A stretch of DNA of 35,379 bases from Paraburkholderia sp. SG-MS1 (GTDB lineage Bacteria > Pseudomonadota > Gammaproteobacteria > Burkholderiales > Burkholderiaceae): NCBI RefSeq assembly GCF_012275575.1, contig NZ_NPIH01000189.1, positions 1 to 35,379 of the forward strand, given 5' to 3'. Positions within the stretch are counted from its first letter, which is position 1, and every line of letters begins with the position of its first letter. The notes below the pieces were generated by a model, which worked only from the letters and a program-made list of their open reading frames with translations, was not told where the DNA came from and did not search any database. The translations under genes were made by a program, and so were the position numbers. This document shows, in pieces, positions 1 through 8,079 of this stretch.

Positions 1-519
1 CCGACGCTGGGCGGCCTGTTCAAGGCGGGTTCGGCGGCGTGGAGTTTTGCGCCGTCAATTACGGTGCCGATCTTCCAGGGCGGCGAGCTCAAGGCCAGCC
101 TCGATGTCGCCAACATCCAGAAGAACGTCCAGATCGCCACGTATGAAAAGGCGATCCAGACGGCCTTCCGCGAAGTGGCGGACGGACTGGCGGCGCGCGG
201 CACCTACGACCAGCAGATCGAAGCACTTGAACGCGATACGTCGGCCGAACAACGCCGGCTGGATCTGTCGAACCTGCGATATTCGAACGGTGTCGACAAC
301 TATCTGGCGGTGCTGACGGCGCAGACCGCGCTGTACACGTCGCAGCAGTCGCTCGTGACCGCGCGCATGGAACGCCTGCAGAACCTGGTCACGCTGTATC
401 AGGCGCTCGGCGGCGGCTGGATCGAGCATACCGGCGAGCAGCCGCGTCCGGCGGATGCGCCGGTCGACTATGGCGCGGCCAGTGCACCGGTGGCGGCTTC
501 GGCACCGAGCGCTGGCTGA
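1..519 (+). CDS. RND efflux outer-membrane factor (OprM/NodT family), 3' part
   Basis: This is the C-terminal 172 residues of an outer-membrane channel subunit of a tripartite RND efflux pump. The frame is open from base 1, so the start lies outside the window. Visible family features are the beta-barrel/coiled-coil repeat pattern 'SITVPIFQGG', a long helical stretch with 'YEKAIQTAFREVAD', the 'LRYSNGVDNYLAVLTAQ' segment and the closing 'LVTLYQALGGGW', all typical of the second OMF repeat. The protein ends in a low-complexity Ala/Pro/Ser tail (APVAASAPSAG) with no known role. The partner membrane-fusion and RND pump genes would be upstream, outside the window. The TGA stop is followed by a strong hairpin terminator at 601-628. 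Which drug or solvent it exports cannot be told from this fragment. Confidence 0.9.
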   Translation, partial: PTLGGLFKAGSAAWSFAPSITVPIFQGGELKASLDVANIQKNVQIATYEKAIQTAFREVADGLAARGTYDQQIEALERDTSAEQRRLDLSNLRYSNGVDNYLAVLTAQTALYTSQQSLVTARMERLQNLVTLYQALGGGWIEHTGEQPRPADAPVDYGAASAPVAASAPSAG

Positions 520-600
520 CTGAACCGAGCTTGATGCCGGCGCTTGTGTGGGGCGGCTTCTGATTCCGGGAAGCCGGTCCGCGTGGCCGGACAAACGAAA

Positions 601-628
601 ACGCCACGGCATGCCGTGGCGTTTTTTT
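601..628. terminator. Bidirectional intrinsic terminator between convergent genes
   Basis: A perfect 10-bp inverted repeat (ACGCCACGGC / GCCGTGGCGT, 601-622) has a two-base centre. A run of seven T follows on the plus strand (622-628), and A-rich sequence (aaacgaaa) lies on the other side. It sits between the stop of the outer-membrane factor (519) and the stop of the convergent permease (674), so it can serve both. Confidence 0.9.
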
Positions 629-673
629 ATCGCTCGCCGCAGTTCACACCGCGCGAGGCAGCGGCTTGGACGC

Positions 674-2083
674 TTAGTGCAAATCCACCGTGCGCAGCAT
701 CTCGTCGCCTTGCGGTTCCGCACCGCCGCGTCCATCGAAGTCACGACCCGCGCGGCGAATCTCGCACTGCGCCTTCTTCTCGCTCTTCACGCCGTTGAAG
801 ATCAGGTTCAGCACCACTGCCGACACCGACGCCAGCAGAATCCCGCTATGCAGGAGCGGCGACAGCGCCGGCGGCAGCTTCGAGAAGAAGTGCGGCGATA
901 CCACCGGCACCAGACCCAGGCCGATACTTACCGCGACGATGAACAGGTTGTGCGGGTTCCTCACGAAGTCGACTTTCGACAGCACCTTGATGCCGTTCGC
1001 CGCGACCATGCCGAACATCACGATGCCCGCGCCGCCGAGCACGAACGCCGGCACCGAGGCGACCACCTGCGCCATCTTCGGGAACAGGCCGAGCAGCACC
1101 AGGATCACGCCGCCCATCGCGCAGACGAAGCGGCTCTTCACGCCGGTCACGCCGATCAGCCCGACGTTCTGCGAAAACGATGTATGCGGAAACGAATTGA
1201 AGATACCGCCGATCAGCGTGCCTAGGCCGTCGACGCGCAGGCCGCGTACCAGCGTCTTCTGATCGACCGGACGATCGACCATGTCGCCGACTGCGAGGAA
1301 CATGCCGGTCGATTCGATGAAGGTCACGAACATCACGGTGACCATCGTTGCGATCGACAGTGGATCGAAGTGCGGCAGGCCGAAGTGGAACGGCATCACG
1401 AAGCCGACCCACGGCGCGAGCGTGACGCCTTCCATGTTGACGCGGCCGAGCGCCAGCGCGATCACGAAGCCCGCGACGATGCCGAGCAGCACCGAGATGT
1501 TCGCGAGGAAGCCGCGCGCAAATTTGTTGATCAGCAGGATCAGCATCAGCACGACCAGCGACAGCCCGAGGTAGACCGGGTTGCCGTAGTCGGGATTGCC
1601 CACGCCGCCGGCTGCCCAGTTGATGCCGACTTCCATCAGCGACAGGCCAATCACTGAAATCACCACGCCGATCACCACCGGCGGGAAAAAGCGCAGCAGC
1701 TTGCCGACCGCGGGCGCGAGCAGGATGCCGACCACGCCGGCGGCGATCGTCGAGCCGAAGATGTCGAGAATGCCGAGCGACGGGTTGGTGCCGATCGCGA
1801 CCATCGGGCCGACGGCCGCGAACGTGCAGCCCATGATGACCGGCAGACGGATGCCGAAGATCCACAGCCCGAGCGTCTGGATCAGCGTGGCGATGCCGCA
1901 CGAAAACAGATCGGCGCTGATGAGGAAGGCGATCTGGTCCTTCGGCAGCTTGAGCGCCGCGCCGATGATCAAGGGCACCGCGACGGCGCCTGCGTACATC
2001 ACCAGAACGTGCTGAATGCCGAGGGTGAGCAACTGGCCTGCGGGCAGTCGCTCGTCGCACGGGTGAACCGTGTTCGGTTGCAT
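674..2083 (-). CDS. NCS2 family xanthine/uric acid-type permease
   Basis: A 469-residue inner-membrane nucleobase:cation symporter of the NCS2 (XanQ/UapA/UraA) family. It is almost entirely hydrophobic, with about 14 membrane segments. Key family positions are visible: the acidic residue of TM8 in 'FVTFIESTGMF', Asp in 'GLRVDGLGTLIGG', and the TM10 signature 'SQNVGLIGVTGV'. In characterised members, Gln-Asn at this signature goes with purine (xanthine/urate) rather than uracil transport, so purine is the better guess. I chose the start at 2083 because GGAGAGA lies just upstream. A codon at 2101 would add six residues but has no comparable ribosome site. The gene is monocistronic and convergent with the efflux gene. 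No purine-catabolic genes are adjacent to confirm the substrate. Confidence 0.9.
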   Translation of the reverse strand: MQPNTVHPCDERLPAGQLLTLGIQHVLVMYAGAVAVPLIIGAALKLPKDQIAFLISADLFSCGIATLIQTLGLWIFGIRLPVIMGCTFAAVGPMVAIGTNPSLGILDIFGSTIAAGVVGILLAPAVGKLLRFFPPVVIGVVISVIGLSLMEVGINWAAGGVGNPDYGNPVYLGLSLVVLMLILLINKFARGFLANISVLLGIVAGFVIALALGRVNMEGVTLAPWVGFVMPFHFGLPHFDPLSIATMVTVMFVTFIESTGMFLAVGDMVDRPVDQKTLVRGLRVDGLGTLIGGIFNSFPHTSFSQNVGLIGVTGVKSRFVCAMGGVILVLLGLFPKMAQVVASVPAFVLGGAGIVMFGMVAANGIKVLSKVDFVRNPHNLFIVAVSIGLGLVPVVSPHFFSKLPPALSPLLHSGILLASVSAVVLNLIFNGVKSEKKAQCEIRRAGRDFDGRGGAEPQGDEMLRTVDLH

Positions 2084-2539
2084 ATCGTCTCTCTCCACCA
2101 TCTGTTTTGGGATGGCTCCAAGGTATCGGGGACGAAAAGGTGCAACAAGACCACTGGGACCTATTCCGGCATTCCCGGTGACGATATGCGGGCACGTCGT
2201 TTGAAAGCTGAATTAAAGGTGTGCGCATGGCCGATCGGCGGTGAGCCCTTGGCAGTGGCGCTGCGAGGCCGTTCGTCGCGCGTGCCCGGCGCGCCGGTAT
2301 ATATGTGAGAATCAATGAGGCGTATCGCGGCTGCCGCATAGTCCTGTTTTCATGCGGCTCGCGGCGTGAGGGGTTAACCCGCGATTGGTGATTTTCAGCG
2401 TGCGGTCCGGTGCGAGTGCTCGTGTGCGCATCGGGGCGCTTTTCAGCGTGAACGCTGGCGCGTTTCGCGCATGCTTGATATCGCCTCTCCATGCACTCGA
2501 TGCGTACCGATCTCCCACCCATTTGACGACCCACCGCCT
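2084..2539. other. 456-bp divergent intergenic region
   Basis: Region between the divergently transcribed permease and xylulokinase-like gene. Neither strand holds a convincing gene, and the long frames crossing it have no ribosome site and run antisense into the neighbours. It holds the permease ribosome site, an AT-richer patch around 2205-2225, and two direct copies of 'ttttcagcgtg' (near 2392 and 2440). The second copy is part of a perfect inverted repeat described separately. No convincing sigma-70 promoter could be assigned by eye. Confidence 0.6.
2444..2457. promoter_or_regulatory. 14-bp perfect inverted repeat upstream of the xylulokinase-like gene
   Basis: CAGCGT-ga-ACGCTG, a perfect 6+2+6 palindrome about 83 bp before the start codon at 2540. 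It could be an operator for an unlinked regulator, or a small hairpin in the leader. No regulator gene is adjacent. Confidence 0.35.
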
Positions 2540-4015
2540 ATGAGCTTTCTCGGCATCGACCTCGGCACCGGTTCCCTCAAAGCGGCAATCGTCGACGAAC
2601 ACGGTCGGGAGCAGGCGGTGGCCAGCGTCGGTTATGCGCTCGACACACCGCACGCGGGTTGGGCTGAAACGCCGGTGCAGACGTGGTGGCGCGCGCTCTG
2701 CGAAGCGATGGCGCGCTTGCCCGAAGGCTTGCGCCACGAGGTGCAGGCGATCGGCTTTTCCGGGCAGATGCACGGCGTCGTGCTGATCGACGCGGCAGGC
2801 GAAGCCGTGCGCCCCGCGATGCTCTGGCCCGACACGCGCGCGTTGGACCTGCTCGATGCGTGGCCCGAGCCGCAGCCGAATCCGGTCGCACCCGGCATGG
2901 CCGGTCCGTTGCTGCGCTGGATCGTGCTGCACGAACCGGAGGTCGCGCGCCGCACGCGTTGGGCGCTGCAGCCGAAGGACTGGCTGCGCGTCGCACTCGG
3001 CGGCGCGGTGGCGACCGACCCGTCGGATGCGTGCGCGACCGCGCTCGCCGATCCCGCCGGCGTGTGGGACGGGGCCTTGCTCGAACGCCTGCACATTCCG
3101 CGCGAATGGTTCGCACCGCTGGCGCCGTCGTACGCGGCGGGGGGCGTATTGTCGGAGAGCGCGGCGCGCGCGCTTGGCCTGCGCGCCGGCATCGTGCTCG
3201 CGACCGGCGCCGCGGATACGCCCTGCGCGGCGCTCGGCAGCGGACTCGTGCACGACGGCGACGCGTTGCTCACCACCGGCACCGGCGGACAGATCGTCGT
3301 GCTTGCCGAGCATGAGCCCGCGGCGGAGAAGGGCTTGCATCGCTATCGGGCGGCGAGCGATCACTGGTACCGGATGGCGGCGATGCAAAACGTCGGCATC
3401 GCACTGGAGCGGGCGCGCGGCTGGCTGTCGTATGAATGGGCCGATGCTTATCGTGACGCATTCGGTGACGCATTCGGTGATGCATTCGGCGACGAAGCGG
3501 GCAGGGTTGCCAACGACCACGCCAACCTGACCTTCCTGCCCTATCTCACAGGCGAGCGCACCCCATGGCTCAACCCGCAGGCGCGCGGCGGCTGGCTCGG
3601 TCTCGCGCTCGATCACACACGCGGCGCGATGATGCGAGCCGCGTTCGAAGGCGTCGCGTTCTCGCTGCGCGCCGGGCTCGACGCAATTCGCGCGAGCGGC
3701 GCCACAGTAGTGGCCTTGAAGCTCGCCGGCGGCGGTTCCGTCGACGCGCGTTGGCGCCAGTTGCTCGCCGACGCGCTGAACGTCGAACTGCATGCGGTCG
3801 ATTGCCCGAATGCCGCACCGCGTGGCGCAGCCATGCTCGGCGGCCTCGCCAGCGGCCATTGGCGCGCGGACGATCTGGCCGCGCTCGCGCCGGGCACGAC
3901 GCGCGTCGCGGGTCCGCAAGGCGATGCCGCGCTCGAAGCGCGCTATGCGCGCTTTCTCGATCTGTATGGCCGTGTCGAGACATGGTTCGGCGGTGGCGAT
4001 ACGACGCCGCGCTAG
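2540..4015 (+). CDS. xylB: FGGY-family carbohydrate kinase, xylulokinase-like
   Basis: A 491-residue cytoplasmic ATP-dependent sugar kinase of the FGGY family, most like D-xylulokinase (D-xylulose + ATP to xylulose 5-phosphate). The N-terminal phosphate loop 'GIDLGTGSLKA' is followed by 'GFSGQMHGVVL' (typical of XylB), 'LWPDTRA', 'LLTTGTGGQ' (second ATPase phosphate motif), 'YLTGERTPWLNPQARGGW' and the adenosine motif 'LKLAGGGSVD'. The start at 2540 (MSFLGID) fits the family N terminus. An in-frame start at 2471 would add 23 unrelated residues. Residues 306-317 are an in-frame triplication of Asp-Ala-Phe-Gly not expected in the family. The gene stands alone, with an uptake system or dehydrogenase nowhere near, so the true substrate is uncertain. 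It is not a close copy of the XylB at 17605-19086. Confidence 0.82.
   Translation: MSFLGIDLGTGSLKAAIVDEHGREQAVASVGYALDTPHAGWAETPVQTWWRALCEAMARLPEGLRHEVQAIGFSGQMHGVVLIDAAGEAVRPAMLWPDTRALDLLDAWPEPQPNPVAPGMAGPLLRWIVLHEPEVARRTRWALQPKDWLRVALGGAVATDPSDACATALADPAGVWDGALLERLHIPREWFAPLAPSYAAGGVLSESAARALGLRAGIVLATGAADTPCAALGSGLVHDGDALLTTGTGGQIVVLAEHEPAAEKGLHRYRAASDHWYRMAAMQNVGIALERARGWLSYEWADAYRDAFGDAFGDAFGDEAGRVANDHANLTFLPYLTGERTPWLNPQARGGWLGLALDHTRGAMMRAAFEGVAFSLRAGLDAIRASGATVVALKLAGGGSVDARWRQLLADALNVELHAVDCPNAAPRGAAMLGGLASGHWRADDLAALAPGTTRVAGPQGDAALEARYARFLDLYGRVETWFGGGDTTPR
3453..3488 (+). repeat. Three tandem 12-bp in-frame units (DAFG repeat)
   Basis: The unit gtgacgcattcg occurs at 3453-3464 and 3465-3476, and with one change (c to t) at 3477-3488. 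It encodes three successive Asp-Ala-Phe-Gly tetrapeptides inside the kinase. Near-identity at DNA level suggests recent slippage duplication in a surface loop. Confidence 0.9.
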
Positions 4016-4254
4016 CCGTCGCAATGTCCGGTCGCGACAATGTCGTGACGCGCTTTGCAATACCATTACGCTTTTCGCGCGCTAAGCTGCAAGCCGATCT
4101 GCACGGCTGGCCGTGACCGCTTCGGCGCGGGCCACCGGCGTCGCGCACGAATCACGTGTGGCAAGCGCAACGCAACACCCGCGGATCACCCGCGCGCCGC
4201 GACGTAACGAACCGCGACGCGCGTCGCATTCACAGACTCACAGGAGCATTGACG

Positions 4255-5361
4255 ATGAAGACCAAAGCAGCAATCGCATGGAAAGCCGGCGCCCCGTTGA
4301 CGATCGAGGAAGTCGATCTGGAAGGACCGCGCGCCGGTGAAGTCCTGATCGAGGTGAAGGCGACGGGCATCTGCCACACCGACTACTACACGCTGTCGGG
4401 CGCCGATCCGGAAGGCATCTTTCCGGCGATTCTCGGCCACGAAGGCGCGGGCGTGATCGTCGATACGGGGCCTGGCGTCGGCACGCTGAAGAAAGGCGAC
4501 CACGTGATTCCGCTGTACACGCCGGAATGCCGTCAGTGCAAATTCTGCCTCTCGCGCAAGACCAACCTGTGTCAGGCGATCCGTTCGACGCAAGGCAAGG
4601 GCTTGATGCCGGACGCCACGTCGCGTTTCTCGCTCGACGGCAAGCCGCTCTTTCACTACATGGGCACGTCCACGTTCTCGAACTACATCGTCGTGCCGGA
4701 AATCGCGGTCGCGAAGGTGCGCGAGGACGCGCCGTTCGACAAGATCTGCTACATCGGCTGCGGCGTGACGACCGGCGTCGGCGCGGTCGTGTATTCGGCG
4801 AAGGTCGAAACGGGCGCGAACGTGGTCGTGTTCGGTCTCGGCGGCATCGGCCTGAACGTGATTCAAGGCGCGAAGATGGTCGGCGCGGACAAGATCATCG
4901 GCGTCGATATCAACCCGGGGCGTGTCGAGCTGGCGAAGAAGTTCGGCATGACCCACTTCATCAACCCGAACGAAGTCGAGAACGTGGTCGACCACATCGT
5001 GCAGCTCACCGATGGCGGCGCGGACTATTCGTTCGAATGCATCGGTAACACGAAGGTGATGCGCCAGGCGCTGGAGTGCACGCACAAGGGCTGGGGCCAG
5101 TCGTTCATCATCGGCGTGGCGGCGGCGGGCGAGGAGATCAGCACGCGTCCGTTCCAGCTGGTGACGGGCCGCGAATGGAAGGGCTCCGCTTTCGGCGGCG
5201 CGCGCGGGCGCACCGACGTGCCGAAGATCGTCGACTGGTACATGGAAGGCAAGATCAATATCGACGACCTCATTACGCACCGTCTGCCGCTCGAACGCAT
5301 CAACGAGGGCTTCGATCTGATGAAGAAGGGCGAGTCGATCCGCTCGGTGGTGCTGTACTAA
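4255..5361 (+). CDS. frmA: S-(hydroxymethyl)glutathione dehydrogenase (class III alcohol dehydrogenase)
   Basis: A 368-residue zinc- and NAD-dependent cytoplasmic enzyme that oxidises S-hydroxymethylglutathione, the spontaneous adduct of formaldehyde and glutathione, to S-formylglutathione. Visible features are catalytic-zinc Cys40 ('GICHTDYY') with His62/Glu63 ('GHEGAG'), structural-zinc cysteines C92, C95, C98 and C106, the Rossmann motif 'GLGGIGLN', and 'ECIGN'. Full family length. The start at 4255 has a clean AGGAG at about 4242-4246. An in-frame start at 4156 lacks one. The S-formylglutathione hydrolase gene follows after 15 bp with its own ribosome site, giving the classic two-gene detoxification operon. 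No FrmR-type regulator is adjacent. It also has S-nitrosoglutathione reductase activity in characterised homologues. Confidence 0.96.
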   Translation: MKTKAAIAWKAGAPLTIEEVDLEGPRAGEVLIEVKATGICHTDYYTLSGADPEGIFPAILGHEGAGVIVDTGPGVGTLKKGDHVIPLYTPECRQCKFCLSRKTNLCQAIRSTQGKGLMPDATSRFSLDGKPLFHYMGTSTFSNYIVVPEIAVAKVREDAPFDKICYIGCGVTTGVGAVVYSAKVETGANVVVFGLGGIGLNVIQGAKMVGADKIIGVDINPGRVELAKKFGMTHFINPNEVENVVDHIVQLTDGGADYSFECIGNTKVMRQALECTHKGWGQSFIIGVAAAGEEISTRPFQLVTGREWKGSAFGGARGRTDVPKIVDWYMEGKINIDDLITHRLPLERINEGFDLMKKGESIRSVVLY

Positions 5362-5376
5362 ACGAGGAGCGTCGCG

Positions 5377-6228
5377 ATGCTTGAACTATTGTCGTCGCAT
5401 GCGTGCCATGGGGGCGAGCAGCGTTTTTACCGGCACGACTCGCAGACCATCGGTTTGCCGATGCGCTTCTCGGTCTATCTGCCGCCGCAGGCTCTGAAGG
5501 TCGACGCGAAGGTGCCCGCGCTGTTCTATCTTGCGGGTCTGACCTGCACGGAAGAAACGTTTCCGATCAAGACCGGCGCGCAGCGCTTCGCCGCCCAGCA
5601 CGGCATCGCGCTGATCTCGCCGGACACGAGTCCGCGCGGCGCGGGCGTGCCGGGCGAAAGCGCGGCGTGGGACTTCGGCGTGGGCGCGGGCTTTTACGTC
5701 GACGCGACGCGGGAGCCGTGGGCGAAGCACTACCGGATGTACTCGTACGTGCGCGACGAGCTGCGCGACACGGTGCTCGCGAAGCTGCCGGTGAATGGCG
5801 CGCGCCTCGGCGTGTTCGGGCACTCGATGGGCGGTCACGGTGCGTTGATGCTGGCGCTGCGCAATCCGGAGATCTATCGGTCGGTGTCGGCGTTCGCGCC
5901 GATCGCCGCGCCGGCGCGCTGCCCGTGGGGCGAGAAGGCGTTCAGCGGCTATCTGGGCGAGGACCGCGAAGCGTGGAAGCAGTACGACGCGAGCGAGCTG
6001 GTGGCGCACGCGTCGCGCAAGTTCGCAGAGGGGATTCTGGTGGATCAGGGGCTCGCGGATCAGTTTCTCGCCGAGCAGTTGAATCCGGATGTGTTCGAGG
6101 CCGCTTGCCAGGCGGCAGGGCAACCGTTGACGCTGCGCCGTCATGCGGGCTATGACCACGGCTATTACTTCATCTCGACGTTCATCGAGGATCATCTCGC
6201 GCATCACGCCAAGGTGTTGCTCGGGTGA
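5377..6228 (+). CDS. fghA: S-formylglutathione hydrolase
   Basis: A 283-residue alpha/beta-hydrolase (esterase D family) that hydrolyses S-formylglutathione to formate and glutathione, the second step after FrmA. The nucleophile elbow 'GHSMGGHGAL' places the catalytic Ser at residue 150. The 'YLAGLTCTEETF' oxyanion region and 'GYDHGYYFI', with the catalytic His at about 261, are all present, and the length is normal. GAGGAG at 5364-5369 sets the start. It is co-transcribed with frmA. A hairpin at 6251-6284 closes the operon before the convergent znuB. Confidence 0.96.
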   Translation: MLELLSSHACHGGEQRFYRHDSQTIGLPMRFSVYLPPQALKVDAKVPALFYLAGLTCTEETFPIKTGAQRFAAQHGIALISPDTSPRGAGVPGESAAWDFGVGAGFYVDATREPWAKHYRMYSYVRDELRDTVLAKLPVNGARLGVFGHSMGGHGALMLALRNPEIYRSVSAFAPIAAPARCPWGEKAFSGYLGEDREAWKQYDASELVAHASRKFAEGILVDQGLADQFLAEQLNPDVFEAACQAAGQPLTLRRHAGYDHGYYFISTFIEDHLAHHAKVLLG

Positions 6229-6250
6229 TGTCGCCGTAGGTCGGTAGGGC

Positions 6251-6284
6251 GATGGCGGCGGCATGCAGATGTGCTGTCGCCATC
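6251..6284 (+). terminator. Hairpin closing the frmA-fghA operon
   Basis: A 13-bp stem in the plus-strand RNA (6251-6263 with 6272-6284, two G-U pairs) has an 8-nt loop. It lies 22 bp after the fghA stop and 42 bp from the end of the convergent znuB. No T-run follows, so it may act as a processing or Rho-assisted end rather than a canonical terminator. Confidence 0.55.
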
Positions 6285-6326
6285 GCCATGCGTGGCGCGC
6301 ACGCGGGCGATGAGCCGCTCACTGAC

Positions 6327-7109
6327 TCAACGCCGCTTCAACAAACTCCCGCCATACGCCAGCGCCGATAGCACGGTAATCCAGAAGCTCGTCGGCCAAT
6401 CGGTATAGAACGCCAGTGTGAGCCCCAGCCACGCCTGCAGCAACGCGAACACGGCGGCCAGCACGAGCCCGGCCGACAGCCGCGTCGTCATGTTCTGCGC
6501 CGCGGCGGCCGGGCCGACCATCAGCGTGAACACCAGCAGCACGCCAACGATCTGCGTGCACGCGGCCACGGCCAGCGCGGCGATCGCGAGAAACAATACC
6601 GACACCAGACGCAGCGATACGCCCTTGGCCTCGGCCAGTTCCGGCTGCAACGACGCGAACAGAAGCGGTCGCATGATCGCCGCGAGCGCCGCCAGGCTGA
6701 CGACGCCCAACGCCGTGAGCACGGCGAGCGTCGACGTATTCACGCCGAGCACGTTGCCGAACAGTAGCGCGGTGACCTGCGTCGCATACGCGGTGAAGAA
6801 GTGCAGGAACAACAGGCCGAAGCCGAGCGATAGCGACAGGATCAAGCCGATCGCGACGTCGCGTCCGGCAAGCCGCTCCCCAAGCGCGCCCATGCCGACG
6901 CCCGCCGCGAGCGTGAAGCCGATCATCCCCCAGATCGGCGAGATGCCGATCAGCACCGCGCCGGTCGCGCCGGTGAAGCCGACGTGCGACAGCGCATGGC
7001 CGGCGAAGGTCTGTCCGCGCATCACCAGAAAATAGCCCACCACGCCGGCCAGCACCGCGACGATCCCCGACGCCGCGAATGCGTTCACCATGAAATCGTA
7101 TTCAAACAT
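6327..7109 (-). CDS. znuB: Zinc ABC transporter permease ZnuB
   Basis: A 260-residue ABC-3 family inner-membrane permease, the channel of the high-affinity zinc importer ZnuABC. It shows about seven or eight hydrophobic helices and the family signature 'GHALSHVGFTGATGAVLIG' near the N terminus, plus 'QIVGVLLVFTLMVGPAAAA' near residue 190. Normal length. Its ATG at 7109 overlaps the end of znuC by 8 bp, implying translational coupling. It is the last gene of the zur-znuA-znuC-znuB transcript. Zinc rather than manganese is inferred from the adjacent Zur-type regulator and ZnuA. Confidence 0.93.
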   Translation of the reverse strand: MFEYDFMVNAFAASGIVAVLAGVVGYFLVMRGQTFAGHALSHVGFTGATGAVLIGISPIWGMIGFTLAAGVGMGALGERLAGRDVAIGLILSLSLGFGLLFLHFFTAYATQVTALLFGNVLGVNTSTLAVLTALGVVSLAALAAIMRPLLFASLQPELAEAKGVSLRLVSVLFLAIAALAVAACTQIVGVLLVFTLMVGPAAAAQNMTTRLSAGLVLAAVFALLQAWLGLTLAFYTDWPTSFWITVLSALAYGGSLLKRR

Positions 7110-8079
7110 CGTGCGTATGTCCGTCGCGTGAGTCGTGCTGGTGGGAGTGGCCGTGCGAGTGGCCGTGGCCGCCGTCTTCGTCGTGTTCGTGCTCGTGATC
7201 GTGTTTCTCGACTTCGACGTCGCCCGACATCACGAAGATGCGGCCATTCACGCGCATCACGTCGATCGGCGATCCATACAGGCGCGACAGCACCGGCCGC
7301 GTGATCACTTCGTCGACGGTGCCGAGCGCCGCGACGCCGCTGCCGAGATACAGCACGCGGTCGAGCGAGTTCAGCAGCGGATTCAGCTCATGCGCGGAAA
7401 ACAGCACGGCGATGCCGAGTTCGCGCTGCACGCTGCGCACCAGTTCGACCACGCTCTTCTGATGATGCGGATCGAGACTGATCAGCGGTTCGTCGAGCAG
7501 CAGCAGTTTCGGGTTGCCGAGCAGGCATTGCGCGAGCAGCAGCCGCTGACGCTCGCCGCCCGACAGTTCCGACAACGGCCGCTCGGCCAACGTGCGGCCG
7601 CCGACCAGATCGAGCACGCGCTCGACGTCGGCGCGAGTTTTCGCATCCGCATGCGGCAAGCCCCAGCGATGGCCGTCGGCGGCCATCGCGACGAAATCGC
7701 GGCCGCGCACGCGCCGGCCGGCGAGCGCGCTGCGTGTCTGCGGCATATAGCCGATCGACGCATTGCCGCGCTCGACCGGCTGCCCCAGCACGCGGATCGC
7801 GCCTTGCGCCGCGGGCACGAGGCCGAGCACGGCGCGCATCAGCGTGGTTTTGCCCGCGCCGTTCGGCCCGAGCACACCGATGAATTCGCCCTGGTTCACC
7901 ACGAAGCCGGTGTCGCGCAAGATCGTGCGGCCGCCGAGTTCGAGGCTCACGTGGTCGAGTTCGAGCACGGGCGCGGTGCGCGGGGCGCTTGCGGCAGCGC
8001 TTGCGGCCGCGCTTGCCGCCAGGCTGCCCGGTGGGCTGCCTGAAGCGCTGGCTGGCGCGTTGCGGCCAGTCGAGGTCAT
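7102..8079 (-). CDS. znuC: Zinc ABC transporter ATP-binding protein ZnuC with His-rich tail
   Basis: A 325-residue ATPase that powers ZnuB. Walker A 'GPNGAGKTT' is at residues 71-79, followed by the signature 'LSGGERQRLLLAQ', Walker B 'LLLLDEP' and the H-loop 'FSAHELNPLL'. Two extensions stand out. The first is an N-terminal low-complexity Ala/Ser stretch (about residues 10-34) before the fold. The second is a C-terminal tail in which 12 of the last 34 residues are histidine, alternating with Asp, Glu, Ser and Gly, consistent with metal binding. The start at 8079 overlaps the znuA stop in an ATGA arrangement. A longer frame reaching 8196 would run inside znuA and is not needed. The tail codons overlap the znuB start. 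Confidence 0.93.
   Translation of the reverse strand: MTSTGRNAPASASGSPPGSLAASAAASAAASAPRTAPVLELDHVSLELGGRTILRDTGFVVNQGEFIGVLGPNGAGKTTLMRAVLGLVPAAQGAIRVLGQPVERGNASIGYMPQTRSALAGRRVRGRDFVAMAADGHRWGLPHADAKTRADVERVLDLVGGRTLAERPLSELSGGERQRLLLAQCLLGNPKLLLLDEPLISLDPHHQKSVVELVRSVQRELGIAVLFSAHELNPLLNSLDRVLYLGSGVAALGTVDEVITRPVLSRLYGSPIDVMRVNGRIFVMSGDVEVEKHDHEHEHDEDGGHGHSHGHSHQHDSRDGHTHDV

Noticed and set aside
846..2534. 562-codon open frame antisense to the permease
   Set aside because: Typical shadow frame of GC-rich coding DNA: extremely Arg-rich, no recognisable domain, no ribosome site, and fully opposed by a clear NCS2 permease.
2312..4066. 584-codon frame antisense to the xylulokinase-like gene
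   Set aside because: Arg/Ala-rich composition without motifs. The plus-strand kinase has all FGGY signatures in the correct order.
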